A stretch of DNA of 64,000 bases, from IMG/VR virus record IMGVR_UViG_3300017971_000194, positions 1 to 64,000 of that record; one strand, 5' to 3'. Positions within the stretch are counted from its first letter, which is position 1; the number at the start of each line of letters is the position of its first letter. Origin of the DNA: a virus. The notes beneath the pieces were generated by a model. It searched no databases. It worked only from the letters and a program-made list of their open reading frames with translations, and had not been told where the DNA came from. Below are positions 31,245 to 37,639 of the stretch, one piece after another. Position numbers and translations under genes: made by a program.

Positions 31245-31549
31245 ACCTCTTTGAATGCCCTGTTCATGATATCTTCTGGGATATCCCAGTTATCTTTATC
31301 TACTTGTTTCAAAAGTTCAAGAGCTTTTAATGCTGATTTTGAGGATAAAGTATCAAAACTTCTATGTTTAGGAGATAAATTAGGATCTATCAACACCAAA
31401 TCAATATGATATTGATACCACACCTTTAATGCTCTTTTATACAGTGCAGCCCTTTTAGCCTCTTTCACCCTGTCTTCTTCTAAGGACAGGAAAAATCTAT
31501 GATCTTCTCGATTAGCATCCAAAAGTTGTTTGGTTATACGATCTGTCAT
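31223..31549 (-). CDS. Helical hypothetical protein, 109 aa
   Basis: The start is set at ATG 31549. The frame continues further upstream, but only through RNA unit A (31579-31710), where its translation is meaningless. The product is helical and charged (KEAKRAALYKRALKVWYQY). It overlaps the start of the EF-Tu-like gene. The family is unknown. Confidence 0.65.
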   Translation of the reverse strand: MTDRITKQLLDANREDHRFFLSLEEDRVKEAKRAALYKRALKVWYQYHIDLVLIDPNLSPKHRSFDTLSSKSALKALELLKQVDKDNWDIPEDIMNRAFKEVWDEQLQ

Positions 31550-31578
31550 GATTTTAACATAATCTATAGATGGAGTCA

Positions 31579-31710
31579 GAGCAGAGGAGGGGACGATAAC
31601 AGTATTGTATTTAGCTACTACTCTTTTCAGAGTGACAGGATTTGAACCTGTATCCTTGGTGTATGAGACCAATGCTTTATCCGAAGTAACTGTCATCTGC
31701 GCTGCTGCTC
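31579..31710 (-). ncRNA. Y RNA-like unit A with tRNA-like module, anticodon CAU
   Basis: Outer stem GAGCAG/CTGCTC. Shared 5' strand GCAGCGCAGATGACAGTTAC then TTCG. Inner helix GACAGT/ACTGTT. The module has a complete anticodon arm (TTGGT, loop CTCATAC, ACCAA) with U33 and anticodon CAU, then a T arm (ACAGG TTCAAAT CCTGT). The acceptor-like helix is closed by a short loop (ACTCT-GAAA-AGAGT). There is no CCA and the D arm is degenerate, so this copy looks like a decayed mimic. It lies between two small genes. Confidence 0.75.
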
Positions 31711-31715
31711 ATACC

Positions 31716-31985
31716 CTAAACATGAGGTGACAATTTTCTAGCTACGATTTGAGACAATTGAACCTTACAAGTAGATCCCCCAGTATTCCAACCAGGACCA
31801 CCAGGATAATCAGGACTATATCCTCCCACCATAGCATCTAAATCCTGTGGTCTGATTCTAAGTTCACACAAAAGATCCTGAACTGCATTCTTCAGTTGAT
31901 TGTACTGAGTCTCATAATCAACAGGTACGGGCTTATGTTTGGGTTCAGGTCTTGGGGACCCAAAACTTTCGAAGATACCATCCAT
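31716..31985 (-). CDS. Hypothetical protein, 89 aa, inside the RNA array
   Basis: The start is ATG 31985 with GGAGAT six bases upstream. A longer frame would run into RNA unit B and is rejected. The product begins MDGIFESFGSPRPEPKHKP, has a central helix, and a Gly/Pro-rich stretch (GGYSPDYPGGPGWNTGG) before the end. It separates units A and B. The family is not recognised. Confidence 0.65.
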   Translation of the reverse strand: MDGIFESFGSPRPEPKHKPVPVDYETQYNQLKNAVQDLLCELRIRPQDLDAMVGGYSPDYPGGPGWNTGGSTCKVQLSQIVARKLSPHV

Positions 31986-32007
31986 TGTTATCTCCAAAAT
32001 GAAAGTA

Positions 32008-32154
32008 ATGAGCAGAGTAAGGGTCGCTAACGGGATTCTTTTCTCTACCAATTGAGCTACCGTCCCATAAATGGTGGGACGGACAGGACTCGAACCTGCA
32101 ACCTTTTGATTAATAGTCAAATGCGAAGTATCCGCTGGCTACGCTGCTGCTCAT
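32008..32154 (-). ncRNA. Y RNA-like unit B enclosing a permuted tRNA
   Basis: Outer stem ATGAGCAG/CTGCTCAT (8 bp). Shared 5' strand GCAGCGTAG-CCAGCGG-ATAC then TTCG. Inner helix AGCGG/CCGTT with one G-U pair. Between these strands lies a tRNA in permuted order with encoded CCA, listed separately at 32041-32121. Confidence 0.8.
32041..32121 (-). tRNA. Permuted tRNA-like gene, anticodon AUU
   Basis: On the minus strand the 3' portion comes first (anticodon arm TTTGA-CTATTAA-TCAAA, variable AGGTT, T arm GCAGG-TTCGAGT-CCTGT, CCGTCCC, A, CCA). A TTTAT spacer follows, then the 5' portion (GGGACGG, TA, D arm GCTC...GAGA, A26). The acceptor stem GGGACGG/CCGTCCC is perfect. Joined between positions 26 and 27 it makes a canonical 76-nt tRNA. 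Anticodon AUU (Asn) is rare, so decoding is doubtful. Confidence 0.6.
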
Positions 32155-32169
32155 TCCTTTCAAAGTTAA

Positions 32170-32310
32170 AGGCAGAGAAGAAGTCGAAATCGGGTTACGT
32201 TTAGGTGCTCTGCCAATTGAGCTATGTCCTGACCATAGTCAGGACAGCAGGACTTGAACCTGCAACCACCCGCTCCTTTAGCGAAGTATCCGATCTCTAC
32301 GCTGCTGCCT
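32170..32310 (-). ncRNA. Y RNA-like unit C with closed tRNA-like module
   Basis: Outer stem AGGCAG/CTGCCT. Inner helix ATCGG/CCGAT, a compensated version of the other units. The T arm (GCAGG TTCAAGT CCTGC) and D arm (GCTC AATTGGCA GAGC) are intact. The acceptor is a 9-bp hairpin (TGTCCTGAC, loop TATG) where CTA stands at the CCA position. The anticodon region is a short hairpin without U33. This looks like a full Y RNA-type mimic that cannot be a tRNA. Confidence 0.8.
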
Positions 32311-32326
32311 ATCCTTTCTTAAGTTA

Positions 32327-32469
32327 TGGCAGAGTAAGGTGCCGATAACAGTCTTTCTCCTTTTGCTCTACCAACTGAGCTATTCTGCCATAAATGGTGG
32401 CAGAAGTAGGATTTGAACCTACGACCCAAAGGTTTTCATACGAAGTATCTGTCATCTACGCTGCTGCCA
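32327..32469 (-). ncRNA. Y RNA-like unit D enclosing permuted tRNA-Phe
   Basis: Outer stem TGGCAG/CTGCCA. Shared 5' strand GCAGCGTAG-ATGACAG-ATAC then TTCG. Inner helix GACAG/CTGTT. The enclosed tRNA is listed at 32358-32438. In this unit the break falls inside the anticodon loop, so the anticodon stem stacks directly below the Y stem. Confidence 0.8.
32358..32438 (-). tRNA. Permuted tRNA-Phe(GAA) with encoded CCA
   Basis: The 3' portion T33-GAA-AA-CCTTT-GGGTC-(T arm GTAGG TTCAAAT CCTAC)-TTCTGCC-A-CCA precedes a TTTAT spacer and the 5' portion GGCAGAA-TA-(D arm GCTC AGTTGGTA GAGC)-A-AAAGG-A. Acceptor, D, T and anticodon stems all pair perfectly (AAAGG with CCTTT across the break). Joined at 32/33 the halves give a 76-nt tRNA whose layout matches bacterial tRNA-Phe. 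Confidence 0.7.
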
Positions 32470-32524
32470 ATCTTTTTACTCAAAGTTCCCTATTTACTCA
32501 CCTAATAAAAAGGTGACAATTAGT

Positions 32525-32668
32525 AGAAGCAGAGAAGAAGTCGAAAACGGGAAACGTTAAGTGCTCTGCCAACTGAGCTACACCCGCATACTGGAGCGGG
32601 TGACAGGACTCGAACCTGTGACCTCTCGCATGGAAGGCGAAGTATCCGTCCTCTACGCTGCTGCTTCT
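32525..32668 (-). ncRNA. Y RNA-like unit E enclosing permuted tRNA-Gly
   Basis: Outer stem AGAAGCAG/CTGCTTCT (8 bp). Shared 5' strand GCAGCGTAG-AGGACGG-ATAC then TTCG. Inner helix GACGG/CCGTT. The conserved UUCG of the Y strand can double as the 5' side of the anticodon stem. The enclosed tRNA is listed at 32562-32641. Confidence 0.8.
32562..32641 (-). tRNA. Permuted tRNA-Gly(UCC) with encoded CCA
   Basis: The 3' portion (TTCGC-CTTCCAT-GCGAG, AGGTC, T arm ACAGG TTCGAGT CCTGT, CACCCGC, T73, CCA) is followed by a GTAT spacer and GCGGGTG-TA-(D arm GCTC AGTTGGCA GAGC)-A26. The acceptor is perfect and the U discriminator is the Gly identity base. The loop has U33 and A37. Joined at 26/27 it is 76 nt with one U-G pair in the anticodon stem. 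Confidence 0.7.
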
Positions 32669-32686
32669 GATTCTCCTTTATTTAAC

Positions 32687-32820
32687 GAGCAGAGAAAGGG
32701 TCGATAACAGTTCTAACCCTGCCTGAACAGGACTTGCCTTACCAATTAGGCTATCTTTCCATTCGGAAAAAATTGGATTTGAACCAATAAACGAAGTAAC
32801 TGTTACCTACGCTGCTGCTC
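32687..32820 (-). ncRNA. Y RNA-like unit F with tRNA-like module
   Basis: Outer stem GAGCAG/CTGCTC. Inner helix AACAG/CTGTT, fully paired. The T arm (ATTGG TTCAAAT CCAAT), acceptor (GGAAAGA/TTTTTCC with one G-U, joined by GAAT) and D arm (GCCT AATTGGTA AGGC) are good. The anticodon-side hairpin (AGTCCTG ... CAGGGTT, loop TTCAGG) lies after the D arm, not before the T arm, so the Y stem enters at the variable-loop position. There is no CCA. Confidence 0.75.
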
Positions 32821-32835
32821 CTTTGTGTGTTAATT

Positions 32836-32907
32836 GAGCAGAGAAGATATTAGTGACGGGGTTTTTCGTTTCAATGGTCGAAGTATCCGTCACCTACGCT
32901 GCTGCTC
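32836..32907 (-). ncRNA. Short Y RNA-like unit G without tRNA module
   Basis: A 72-nt unit. Outer stem GAGCAG/CTGCTC, shared 5' strand GCAGCGTAG-GTGACGG-ATAC then TTCG, and inner helix GTGACGG/CCGTCAC (7 bp, perfect). The apex is a small TTCG/CGAA hairpin. It is a stripped-down member containing only the putative Ro60-binding part. Confidence 0.75.
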
Positions 32908-32922
32908 TTACCTTGTTTAGTT

Positions 32923-33000
32923 AAAGAGTGGAGGAGATGTCGGGAACGGAACTGGGGGCTTCCTATAGCGAAGTAACCGTTCCCTACGCTGCCACTCTTT
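32923..33000 (-). ncRNA. Short Y RNA-like unit H without tRNA module
   Basis: A 78-nt unit starting five bases after the TROVE stop. Outer stem AAAGAGTGG/CCACTCTTT (9 bp), shared strand GGCAGCGTAG-GGAACGG-TTAC then TTCG, inner helix GGGAACGG/CCGTTCCC (8 bp) and apical CTTC/GAAG hairpin. As the copy nearest the Ro60-like gene it may be the founding Y RNA of the array. Confidence 0.75.
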
Positions 33001-33004
33001 GTTT

Positions 33005-34687
33005 CTACCACCTCTCCTTGATCAGGTCAACTGCTGAGTGCTGATTCTCGATGGCTTCTACCAAGTCAAGAACCTTCTCAGACCAGCCTGCAAGGAAATA
33101 CACAGATCGGTCATTCTCTGGCCATTGAAGTGACCCATATCCAGCCAAGTCTACAGAGTAGAGCATAGCCTTTGAGTTCACTTCTTGACGATACTTCTTC
33201 CATTCCTCAGCCAGAGACTGGTCTGAGTACCAGCTACCACCAGAAGTATCGTAGCACTGCATATCAGAGAAGATAAAGATTCTGTCAAACTTCTTCTTCC
33301 TCTTCCTGATACTCTGGATAGCCAGATATGCATTGGTACTGTGACCAACATGAGCATTAGCTACCCTGCCAGCATTAGTCAGAACAGAATCACGCCTTGA
33401 TAGGCTGACATCCTTATAGGTCTGACCAAAAGCACCGATCAGGTATTCATCCTGAGTCATATGGAGAGCTAGTGCTGACATCACACCAGCAATCTCGATA
33501 TATTGCACAGTGCTCTTGCTAGAGAGCTGGCTATGCATTGACCCAGAGTTATCACTGAAGATGGCTGTGGAACCTCTCCACTTTGGAAGATTTACCACAG
33601 ACAACTCCATAGCCTCCCGAACCGCATCTGCCACATCAGAATTGGACACATGCTTCAAAGCAGTGTACCAACGGAATGGTAGCAAACGACTCTTCTGAAC
33701 AGCTTCAGGGTCCCTGAATCGACGCTTAGCTTCTGCCAGAGCCTTCTGAGCACCCTTCTGCTCAAAGTTCCTGAGATTCCTGAGCAGAGCCATGGTCCCC
33801 ATCTTAGGTGCAATCTCACCCCAGTTCTCAGATGTTGAACCACCACCAGAGATCTTGACCTCCCAAGTTTCTGGAGTCTTCAGTTCACCCTCGATAGCCC
33901 TCTTATAAAGAGCTGCTCTCTCTTGATCATTTGGACGAGGGTGTACGAGACGAATTACATCTCGCAACTTCATATCACGACCACCCTTGTCCCACTTTGC
34001 AAGCTGATATTCATCAAACTTGCTCAGAGCTTCAGCCAAACCCTTCTTGAGAGCATTTGGTAGCTTTGCCTTGGACCCAAACACACTGGTCCAATATGCC
34101 AGAGCCTCTGCTGGCTCATCAGCCCTTTGGATGATTTTTGGAGCATACTGCTTGACATCCTTCTTGGGCTCACGACCATCATTCAGCCACTGAACATACT
34201 TCTTGATCAGTGGCAGGTTCTTGCTTGTATCCTCTGGAGCTGAAGTCCTGAGCTTGCTCAGGACTCCATTACTATGCTCATGATTGGTCATGAACTCTAC
34301 CAGAGCATTGAAGTTCTCCAGGCTTGGATCAGACTTATATGCTCCCACAAGTTCCACAACCTGAGCCTGAAGCTCCTTGGAAGGCATACGAGCAGCCTCA
34401 GCCAGAAGCATGACAGGCAATGACCTGAGCTTCATCTCATTACGGACATATGCCGCTAGTTGAAGCACATACTTACGGTCTACCTTGCCTAGCAGGGCTT
34501 GAATGTCTTTCCGCTCCTTACTCCCCTTGGTGTAGAACTTATCTTCGAGCAATGAAGTACATGCTCTGAGATATAGCTCCAGTTCCGGTGTGGGAGTGAA
34601 TGCAAGTCCACCCTCGTGGTTCTTGGTTGCGGTTGGGTCCTTACGGAGCCTTTGCCCTGCTGTCGTACTCTGGTTGAAACGTGCCAT
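33005..34687 (-). CDS. Ro60/TROVE-domain protein (Rsr-like), 560 aa
   Basis: Ro60 proteins are HEAT-repeat rings that bind Y RNAs and misfolded RNA ends. TROVE hallmarks are present: YVLQLAAYVRNEMKLRSLPV (73-92), LPNALKKGLAEAL (209-221), MKLRDVIRLVHPRP (239-252), GTMALLRNLRNFEQKG (297-312) and LLPFRWYTAL (335-344). A C-terminal VWA domain follows with an intact MIDAS, FSDNSGSM (Asp379, Ser381, Ser383) and FIFSDMQC. Length is usual. It lies directly upstream of the Y RNA-like array on the same strand. G+C is visibly higher than in adjacent genes. Confidence 0.93.
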   Translation of the reverse strand: MARFNQSTTAGQRLRKDPTATKNHEGGLAFTPTPELELYLRACTSLLEDKFYTKGSKERKDIQALLGKVDRKYVLQLAAYVRNEMKLRSLPVMLLAEAARMPSKELQAQVVELVGAYKSDPSLENFNALVEFMTNHEHSNGVLSKLRTSAPEDTSKNLPLIKKYVQWLNDGREPKKDVKQYAPKIIQRADEPAEALAYWTSVFGSKAKLPNALKKGLAEALSKFDEYQLAKWDKGGRDMKLRDVIRLVHPRPNDQERAALYKRAIEGELKTPETWEVKISGGGSTSENWGEIAPKMGTMALLRNLRNFEQKGAQKALAEAKRRFRDPEAVQKSRLLPFRWYTALKHVSNSDVADAVREAMELSVVNLPKWRGSTAIFSDNSGSMHSQLSSKSTVQYIEIAGVMSALALHMTQDEYLIGAFGQTYKDVSLSRRDSVLTNAGRVANAHVGHSTNAYLAIQSIRKRKKKFDRIFIFSDMQCYDTSGGSWYSDQSLAEEWKKYRQEVNSKAMLYSVDLAGYGSLQWPENDRSVYFLAGWSEKVLDLVEAIENQHSAVDLIKERW

Positions 34688-34782
34688 TGTCTTCTCCTAC
34701 ATCCCTTTCTCCTTCAGGTCTTTTTCTCTCCTTCATCAAACACTCTATGTTACGCTACATTTATTTTTATGTGCAAACATAG

Positions 34783-34802
34783 AAACTCTATATTTAGAGT
34801 TT
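34783..34802. terminator. Palindrome after tRNA-Arg
   Basis: AAACTCTA and TAGAGTTT form 8-bp arms around a 4-base loop, ending one base beyond the tRNA 3' end on the minus strand. It may act as a processing or termination hairpin, but no T-run follows, so termination is uncertain. Confidence 0.4.
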
Positions 34803-34803
34803 T

Positions 34804-34880
34804 TGGCCCGAATGGCAGGATTCGAACCTGCGACCCCTGACTTCGTAGGCCAGTGCTCTATCCAACTGAGCTACATCCGG
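34804..34880 (-). tRNA. tRNA-Arg(ACG)
   Basis: An ordinary, unpermuted cloverleaf of 77 nt: acceptor CCGGATG/CATTCGG, D arm GCTC...GAGC, anticodon stem CTGGC/GTCAG with loop CTACGAA (anticodon ACG, U33, A37), variable GGGTC, T arm GCAGG TTCGAAT CCTGC, discriminator G and encoded CCA. It provides a normal comparison for the permuted units and lies upstream of the TROVE gene on the same strand. Confidence 0.95.
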
Positions 34881-34921
34881 GTCATATATAATACTATGTG
34901 GAATTATTTATGGCTAAAATT

Positions 34922-35275
34922 CTAGGCTGTAGGGAATGTTGATTTGTAATATAATGGGTGGATATTCATTTTTCTTGTATCTCTTATCCAATTGCCAAGA
35001 CCTAATTGAGATTCTGGTTGTTTATAAGTAGCAATTGGAATTTTCTTCTCACCAGGGATTATAAGAGTCACAATGGCAGATGTATAATTTGATGTGTTAT
35101 CCCTAATAGCCTTTTCAACTTTTTTGAATACTTTTTCTTGATCTTCTTGATCTTCAGCATCACATGGGAACCAAAGTGTTTTAGTGTCCATCCCAGGATC
35201 AAAAAGATTCAATAGGAATTTACCTTGTTCTGAACTAATTCTTTTTGCAATTTTCCTTAAGTCATTTGATAGCAT
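34922..35275 (-). CDS. Hypothetical protein, 117 aa
   Basis: The N-terminus MLSNDLRKIAKRISSEQGK shares the LR-x-I-A-x-x-I opening seen at 4874 and 54128. The rest is a mixed domain (KTLWFPCDAEDQED, SAIVTLIIPGEKKIPIATY). TAGGAG precedes the ATG. Function is unknown. Confidence 0.75.
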   Translation of the reverse strand: MLSNDLRKIAKRISSEQGKFLLNLFDPGMDTKTLWFPCDAEDQEDQEKVFKKVEKAIRDNTSNYTSAIVTLIIPGEKKIPIATYKQPESQLGLGNWIRDTRKMNIHPLYYKSTFPTA

Positions 35276-35325
35276 TCCAAGCTCCTATATGCCAAAACTA
35301 TATATAGATAGAAAAAATAAAAAGA

Positions 35326-35799
35326 TTAACCTAGAATATTTCTTTTAACTTCAAGATCAGAAGCTGTGGCAAGATCATCTGGTTTTTCATCAAAAGCTCG
35401 TTGTTTGCTACCTTCAATCCCTTCTTCAGTCACAAGACGATCCCCATACCCAAAAGGAAACATCATATCCTCAGGAAGAGCCCAGAGATGATATTGATTC
35501 GAGGTATCCACTAGCCTTGACTCTGATGGATAAAGCTCTACAGCCTCAATCTCAGGCCCCAGAAGCTCATTTTTGATACGTTGCAGATCTCTCCAGTCTC
35601 GAATTGGATTCTTATCGATCCTCTTGATACTGAGATGAGTCATTTCAACCCCATTAGCATCAAACCGACGAATCATGACCTGATATCTATTATTAAGCCA
35701 CACCTCATCAGGAGGTACGTATCCAGGCACCTGTAGTTCAGGGATTGTAGCTCTCTCAAAAGGAGACCATCCTGAATTCTTCTTTTTATACCTACCCAT
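35326..35799 (-). CDS. Conserved phage protein (DUF7694-like), 157 aa
   Basis: The core reads like a family common to many tailed phages: NNRYQVMIRRFD, THLSIKRIDKNPIRDWRDLQ, RIKNELLGPEIEAVELYPSE, SRLVDTSNQYHLW. The family has no known function. The DWR and ELYP-ESR blocks are its recognisable constants. The N-terminus is basic and the C-terminal tail polar. GAGGAT lies before the ATG. Confidence 0.8.
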   Translation of the reverse strand: MGRYKKKNSGWSPFERATIPELQVPGYVPPDEVWLNNRYQVMIRRFDANGVEMTHLSIKRIDKNPIRDWRDLQRIKNELLGPEIEAVELYPSESRLVDTSNQYHLWALPEDMMFPFGYGDRLVTEEGIEGSKQRAFDEKPDDLATASDLEVKRNILG

Positions 35800-35806
35800 T
35801 TTATCC

Positions 35807-36007
35807 TCATGCTGTTCGAGTGACTATCACCGCTTCATCTACTCTCATAGACTTCTTTTCTATAAGTATCACCCTATTTGTTGAAAATTTCCTATCTTCC
35901 CCATATCTAGAAATAACGGAGCAAACCTGATTATCTGGGATAGCCACAATCATAGATTGACCCACTTCCATAGACAAAAGCTCTCGTTTTCTGAAATAGG
36001 TTTTCAT
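35807..36007 (-). CDS. Hypothetical protein, 66 aa
   Basis: A small basic protein (begins MKTYFRKRELLSMEVGQS) with beta character (MIVAIPDNQVCSVISR, RVILIEKKS), possibly an AbrB- or SH3-like fold. Its start overlaps the upstream stop by ATGA. No family is recognised. Confidence 0.65.
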   Translation of the reverse strand: MKTYFRKRELLSMEVGQSMIVAIPDNQVCSVISRYGEDRKFSTNRVILIEKKSMRVDEAVIVTRTA

Positions 36008-36297
36008 CTATTTGAAGTTTCCTTCACTACCTTTTTCTCAGTACCCTCTCCTGACAAGGCAATGAACCAAGAAATCACACACAACACAGGGTTGGTATCC
36101 CAATATAGATATGTCCCCACAATGGCTACAGTGATATGAGGGGCAAAGATCCACCCTACCCAAATCAGTGGTCCAGCAAATACAGTAGTGACCGAGGTGA
36201 AAAACAGCATTGTAATTCTCGGGAAAATAGCTATCCCGATAAGAAACAAAACTCCATGAAGCTGCCAAAAATCAATGGTATGATTTGCAAGTGTCAT
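36004..36297 (-). CDS. Small integral membrane protein, 97 aa
   Basis: Three hydrophobic segments are visible: LHGVLFLIGIAIF, ITMLFFTSVTTVFAGPLIWVG and VAIVGTYLYWDTNPVLCVISW, followed by a charged tail. It could be an inner-membrane phage protein. The position between unknown genes gives no lysis context. It is coupled by ATGA on both sides. Confidence 0.65.
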   Translation of the reverse strand: MTLANHTIDFWQLHGVLFLIGIAIFPRITMLFFTSVTTVFAGPLIWVGWIFAPHITVAIVGTYLYWDTNPVLCVISWFIALSGEGTEKKVVKETSNR

Positions 36298-36545
36298 GAC
36301 TTTTTTCCTGTCCAGACATTGAGATTTTTCTCACGACTCTCATCTACCAACTGCTGAGCCAGCTTCTTTCCTTCAGCAGTAACATCAACGTAGATGTAGT
36401 CTCGTTTATTTCCAGTCTTGAAAACTGCTGTGACCAGACCTTTTTTTATCAAGATATTGGCTGTCTTCCAATACCAACCATTAAAAGGAACCATAGACCG
36501 GTATGCCTTAATCAGCATGTATCTTTGAGCTTTGGATAATTTCAT
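36294..36545 (-). CDS. Putative winged-helix protein, 83 aa
   Basis: The start is ATG 36545 (TTAGGAG upstream). The longer frame overlaps the previous gene antiproductively. The sequence (KLSKAQRYMLIKAYRS, WYWKTANILIKKGLVTAVF, YIYVDVTAEGKKLAQQLV) fits a MarR-like winged helix with a short wing. It may be a small DNA-binding regulator. Assignment is by pattern only. Confidence 0.6.
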   Translation of the reverse strand: MKLSKAQRYMLIKAYRSMVPFNGWYWKTANILIKKGLVTAVFKTGNKRDYIYVDVTAEGKKLAQQLVDESREKNLNVWTGKKS

Positions 36546-36553
36546 AAAAACTC

Positions 36554-36874
36554 CTAAGCTGCAAACACAAAACCATCCACGATACGACTTGCAACGAACC
36601 TGGGCATCTCGTACATATAGCACCAGGACCAACATGGAAGTTTCCAGTTTTCCTCCCACCACTCAGCATCATTCCAGTGCCCTGGCTTCTCGAACTTCTT
36701 GGGGAGAACATGCAATGTGTAATTCTCCTCAATGAATCCTCGATTGATCCAACCAGATGTGGGGATGAATACATGAGTCTCTGTCACAAGCACTTTACGG
36801 ACCAGTCCTGGGGTGAAGGGATAGATATCTACTAAATATGCCTTCTGCACCATCTCACTCATTTCCCACCTCAT
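36554..36874 (-). CDS. Hypothetical protein, 106 aa
   Basis: Aromatic-rich (nine Trp or Tyr in the C-terminal half, EWWEENWKLPCWSWCYMYEM). The N-terminal part is beta-like (AYLVDIYPF, VRKVLVTETHVFIPTSGW). It is coupled by ATGA to the gene upstream. The family is unknown. Confidence 0.7.
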   Translation of the reverse strand: MRWEMSEMVQKAYLVDIYPFTPGLVRKVLVTETHVFIPTSGWINRGFIEENYTLHVLPKKFEKPGHWNDAEWWEENWKLPCWSWCYMYEMPRFVASRIVDGFVFAA

Positions 36875-37275
36875 CGTTTATAGTGAAGACTCAAAAAATT
36901 CCATTGTTCCTTAGGGTCCATTTTCTCAAGAACCCATCGAAGATACTCATTATCCTCAACAACAATACCCATACAGAGCATAGGCACTTTGTTGTGATGC
37001 ATCACAACTACAGGAAACTTCTCTTCTGATCTCCCCATGGTTTGGAATCCATACATATATCCTGTCTGAAATGGTTCATCTTCATTGGAACGAACCAAGA
37101 CTTGAGCCCCAACTGCTGGTTCACGGTTAATTGTGACATAAGGATAGAGATTGTCTGGAGTCACTGTGGCTTCAACAGGGGTGTCATCTCCGGTACAATA
37201 AAAACAAAGATCACCCTGACATGGAGTAGCCATTTCTCTTTCCTGCCCAAAATGCCATATCTCATGGACTAGCAT
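36871..37275 (-). CDS. Hypothetical protein, 134 aa
   Basis: The start is placed at ATG 37275 with AGGTGAG in front. A frame extension overlaps the upstream gene's end. It contains CQGDLCFYCTG (residues about 20-30), perhaps a metal site, then beta-rich stretches (YPYVTINREPAVGAQVLVRS, KFPVVVMHHNKVPMLCMGIV). No domain is recognised. Confidence 0.7.
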   Translation of the reverse strand: MLVHEIWHFGQEREMATPCQGDLCFYCTGDDTPVEATVTPDNLYPYVTINREPAVGAQVLVRSNEDEPFQTGYMYGFQTMGRSEEKFPVVVMHHNKVPMLCMGIVVEDNEYLRWVLEKMDPKEQWNFLSLHYKR

Positions 37276-37279
37276 TATC

Positions 37280-37639
37280 TCACCTATCTGTGAGAGGATA
37301 CAATTCTCCTTCAAACTCTACAAATGGGCTGGTATCCATGTCAGTGTTGACTTCCAGAGGGTCATCAGTACCACGCTCATACTGAAGCCTCATCAACCGA
37401 TCAGGACCACCAAGAGCATCAGTAGCTATGTTCTGGATAAATTGCAGCTTATCTAAAACTTCACTGAGCCTTTCCATAATGTCAGGATGTAAGGTTTTTT
37501 CAAGCTCTGGATAGAACTCTTGAAGAGCTTCATCAGCCTCTTCAGCCCTCTCATAGACATCGAGCATCTGATTGGTCAAGTCACTCTGAATCTTCCCCAG
37601 AGATTCACCAAGACTTGCTGTCAATTCATTTGGATTCAT
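37280..37639 (-). CDS. Helical hypothetical protein, 119 aa
   Basis: The start is ATG 37639, six bases after GGAGG. An in-frame TTG precedes it. The N-terminal 80 residues are amphipathic helices (SLGKIQSDLTNQMLDVYERA, RLSEVLDKLQFIQNIA) and the tail is acidic. It is probably a helical bundle. The family is unknown. Confidence 0.75.
   Translation of the reverse strand: MNPNELTASLGESLGKIQSDLTNQMLDVYERAEEADEALQEFYPELEKTLHPDIMERLSEVLDKLQFIQNIATDALGGPDRLMRLQYERGTDDPLEVNTDMDTSPFVEFEGELYPLTDR

Noticed and set aside
31223-31696. Longer reading of the 109-aa gene reaching 31696
   Set aside because: The added N-terminus is the translation of RNA unit A, including its T arm and anticodon arm. A start at 31549 is preferred.
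31716-32120. Longer reading of the 89-aa gene reaching 32120
   Set aside because: The extra residues come from the permuted tRNA in unit B. ATG 31985 has a good ribosome site.
32140-33000. Dispersed 24-base near-repeats at irregular spacing, resembling a CRISPR array
   Set aside because: The repeats are the 5' strands of folded RNA units and pair with downstream strands. Spacing varies from about 70 to 145 bases. The intervals contain tRNA arms, and no cas genes are present.
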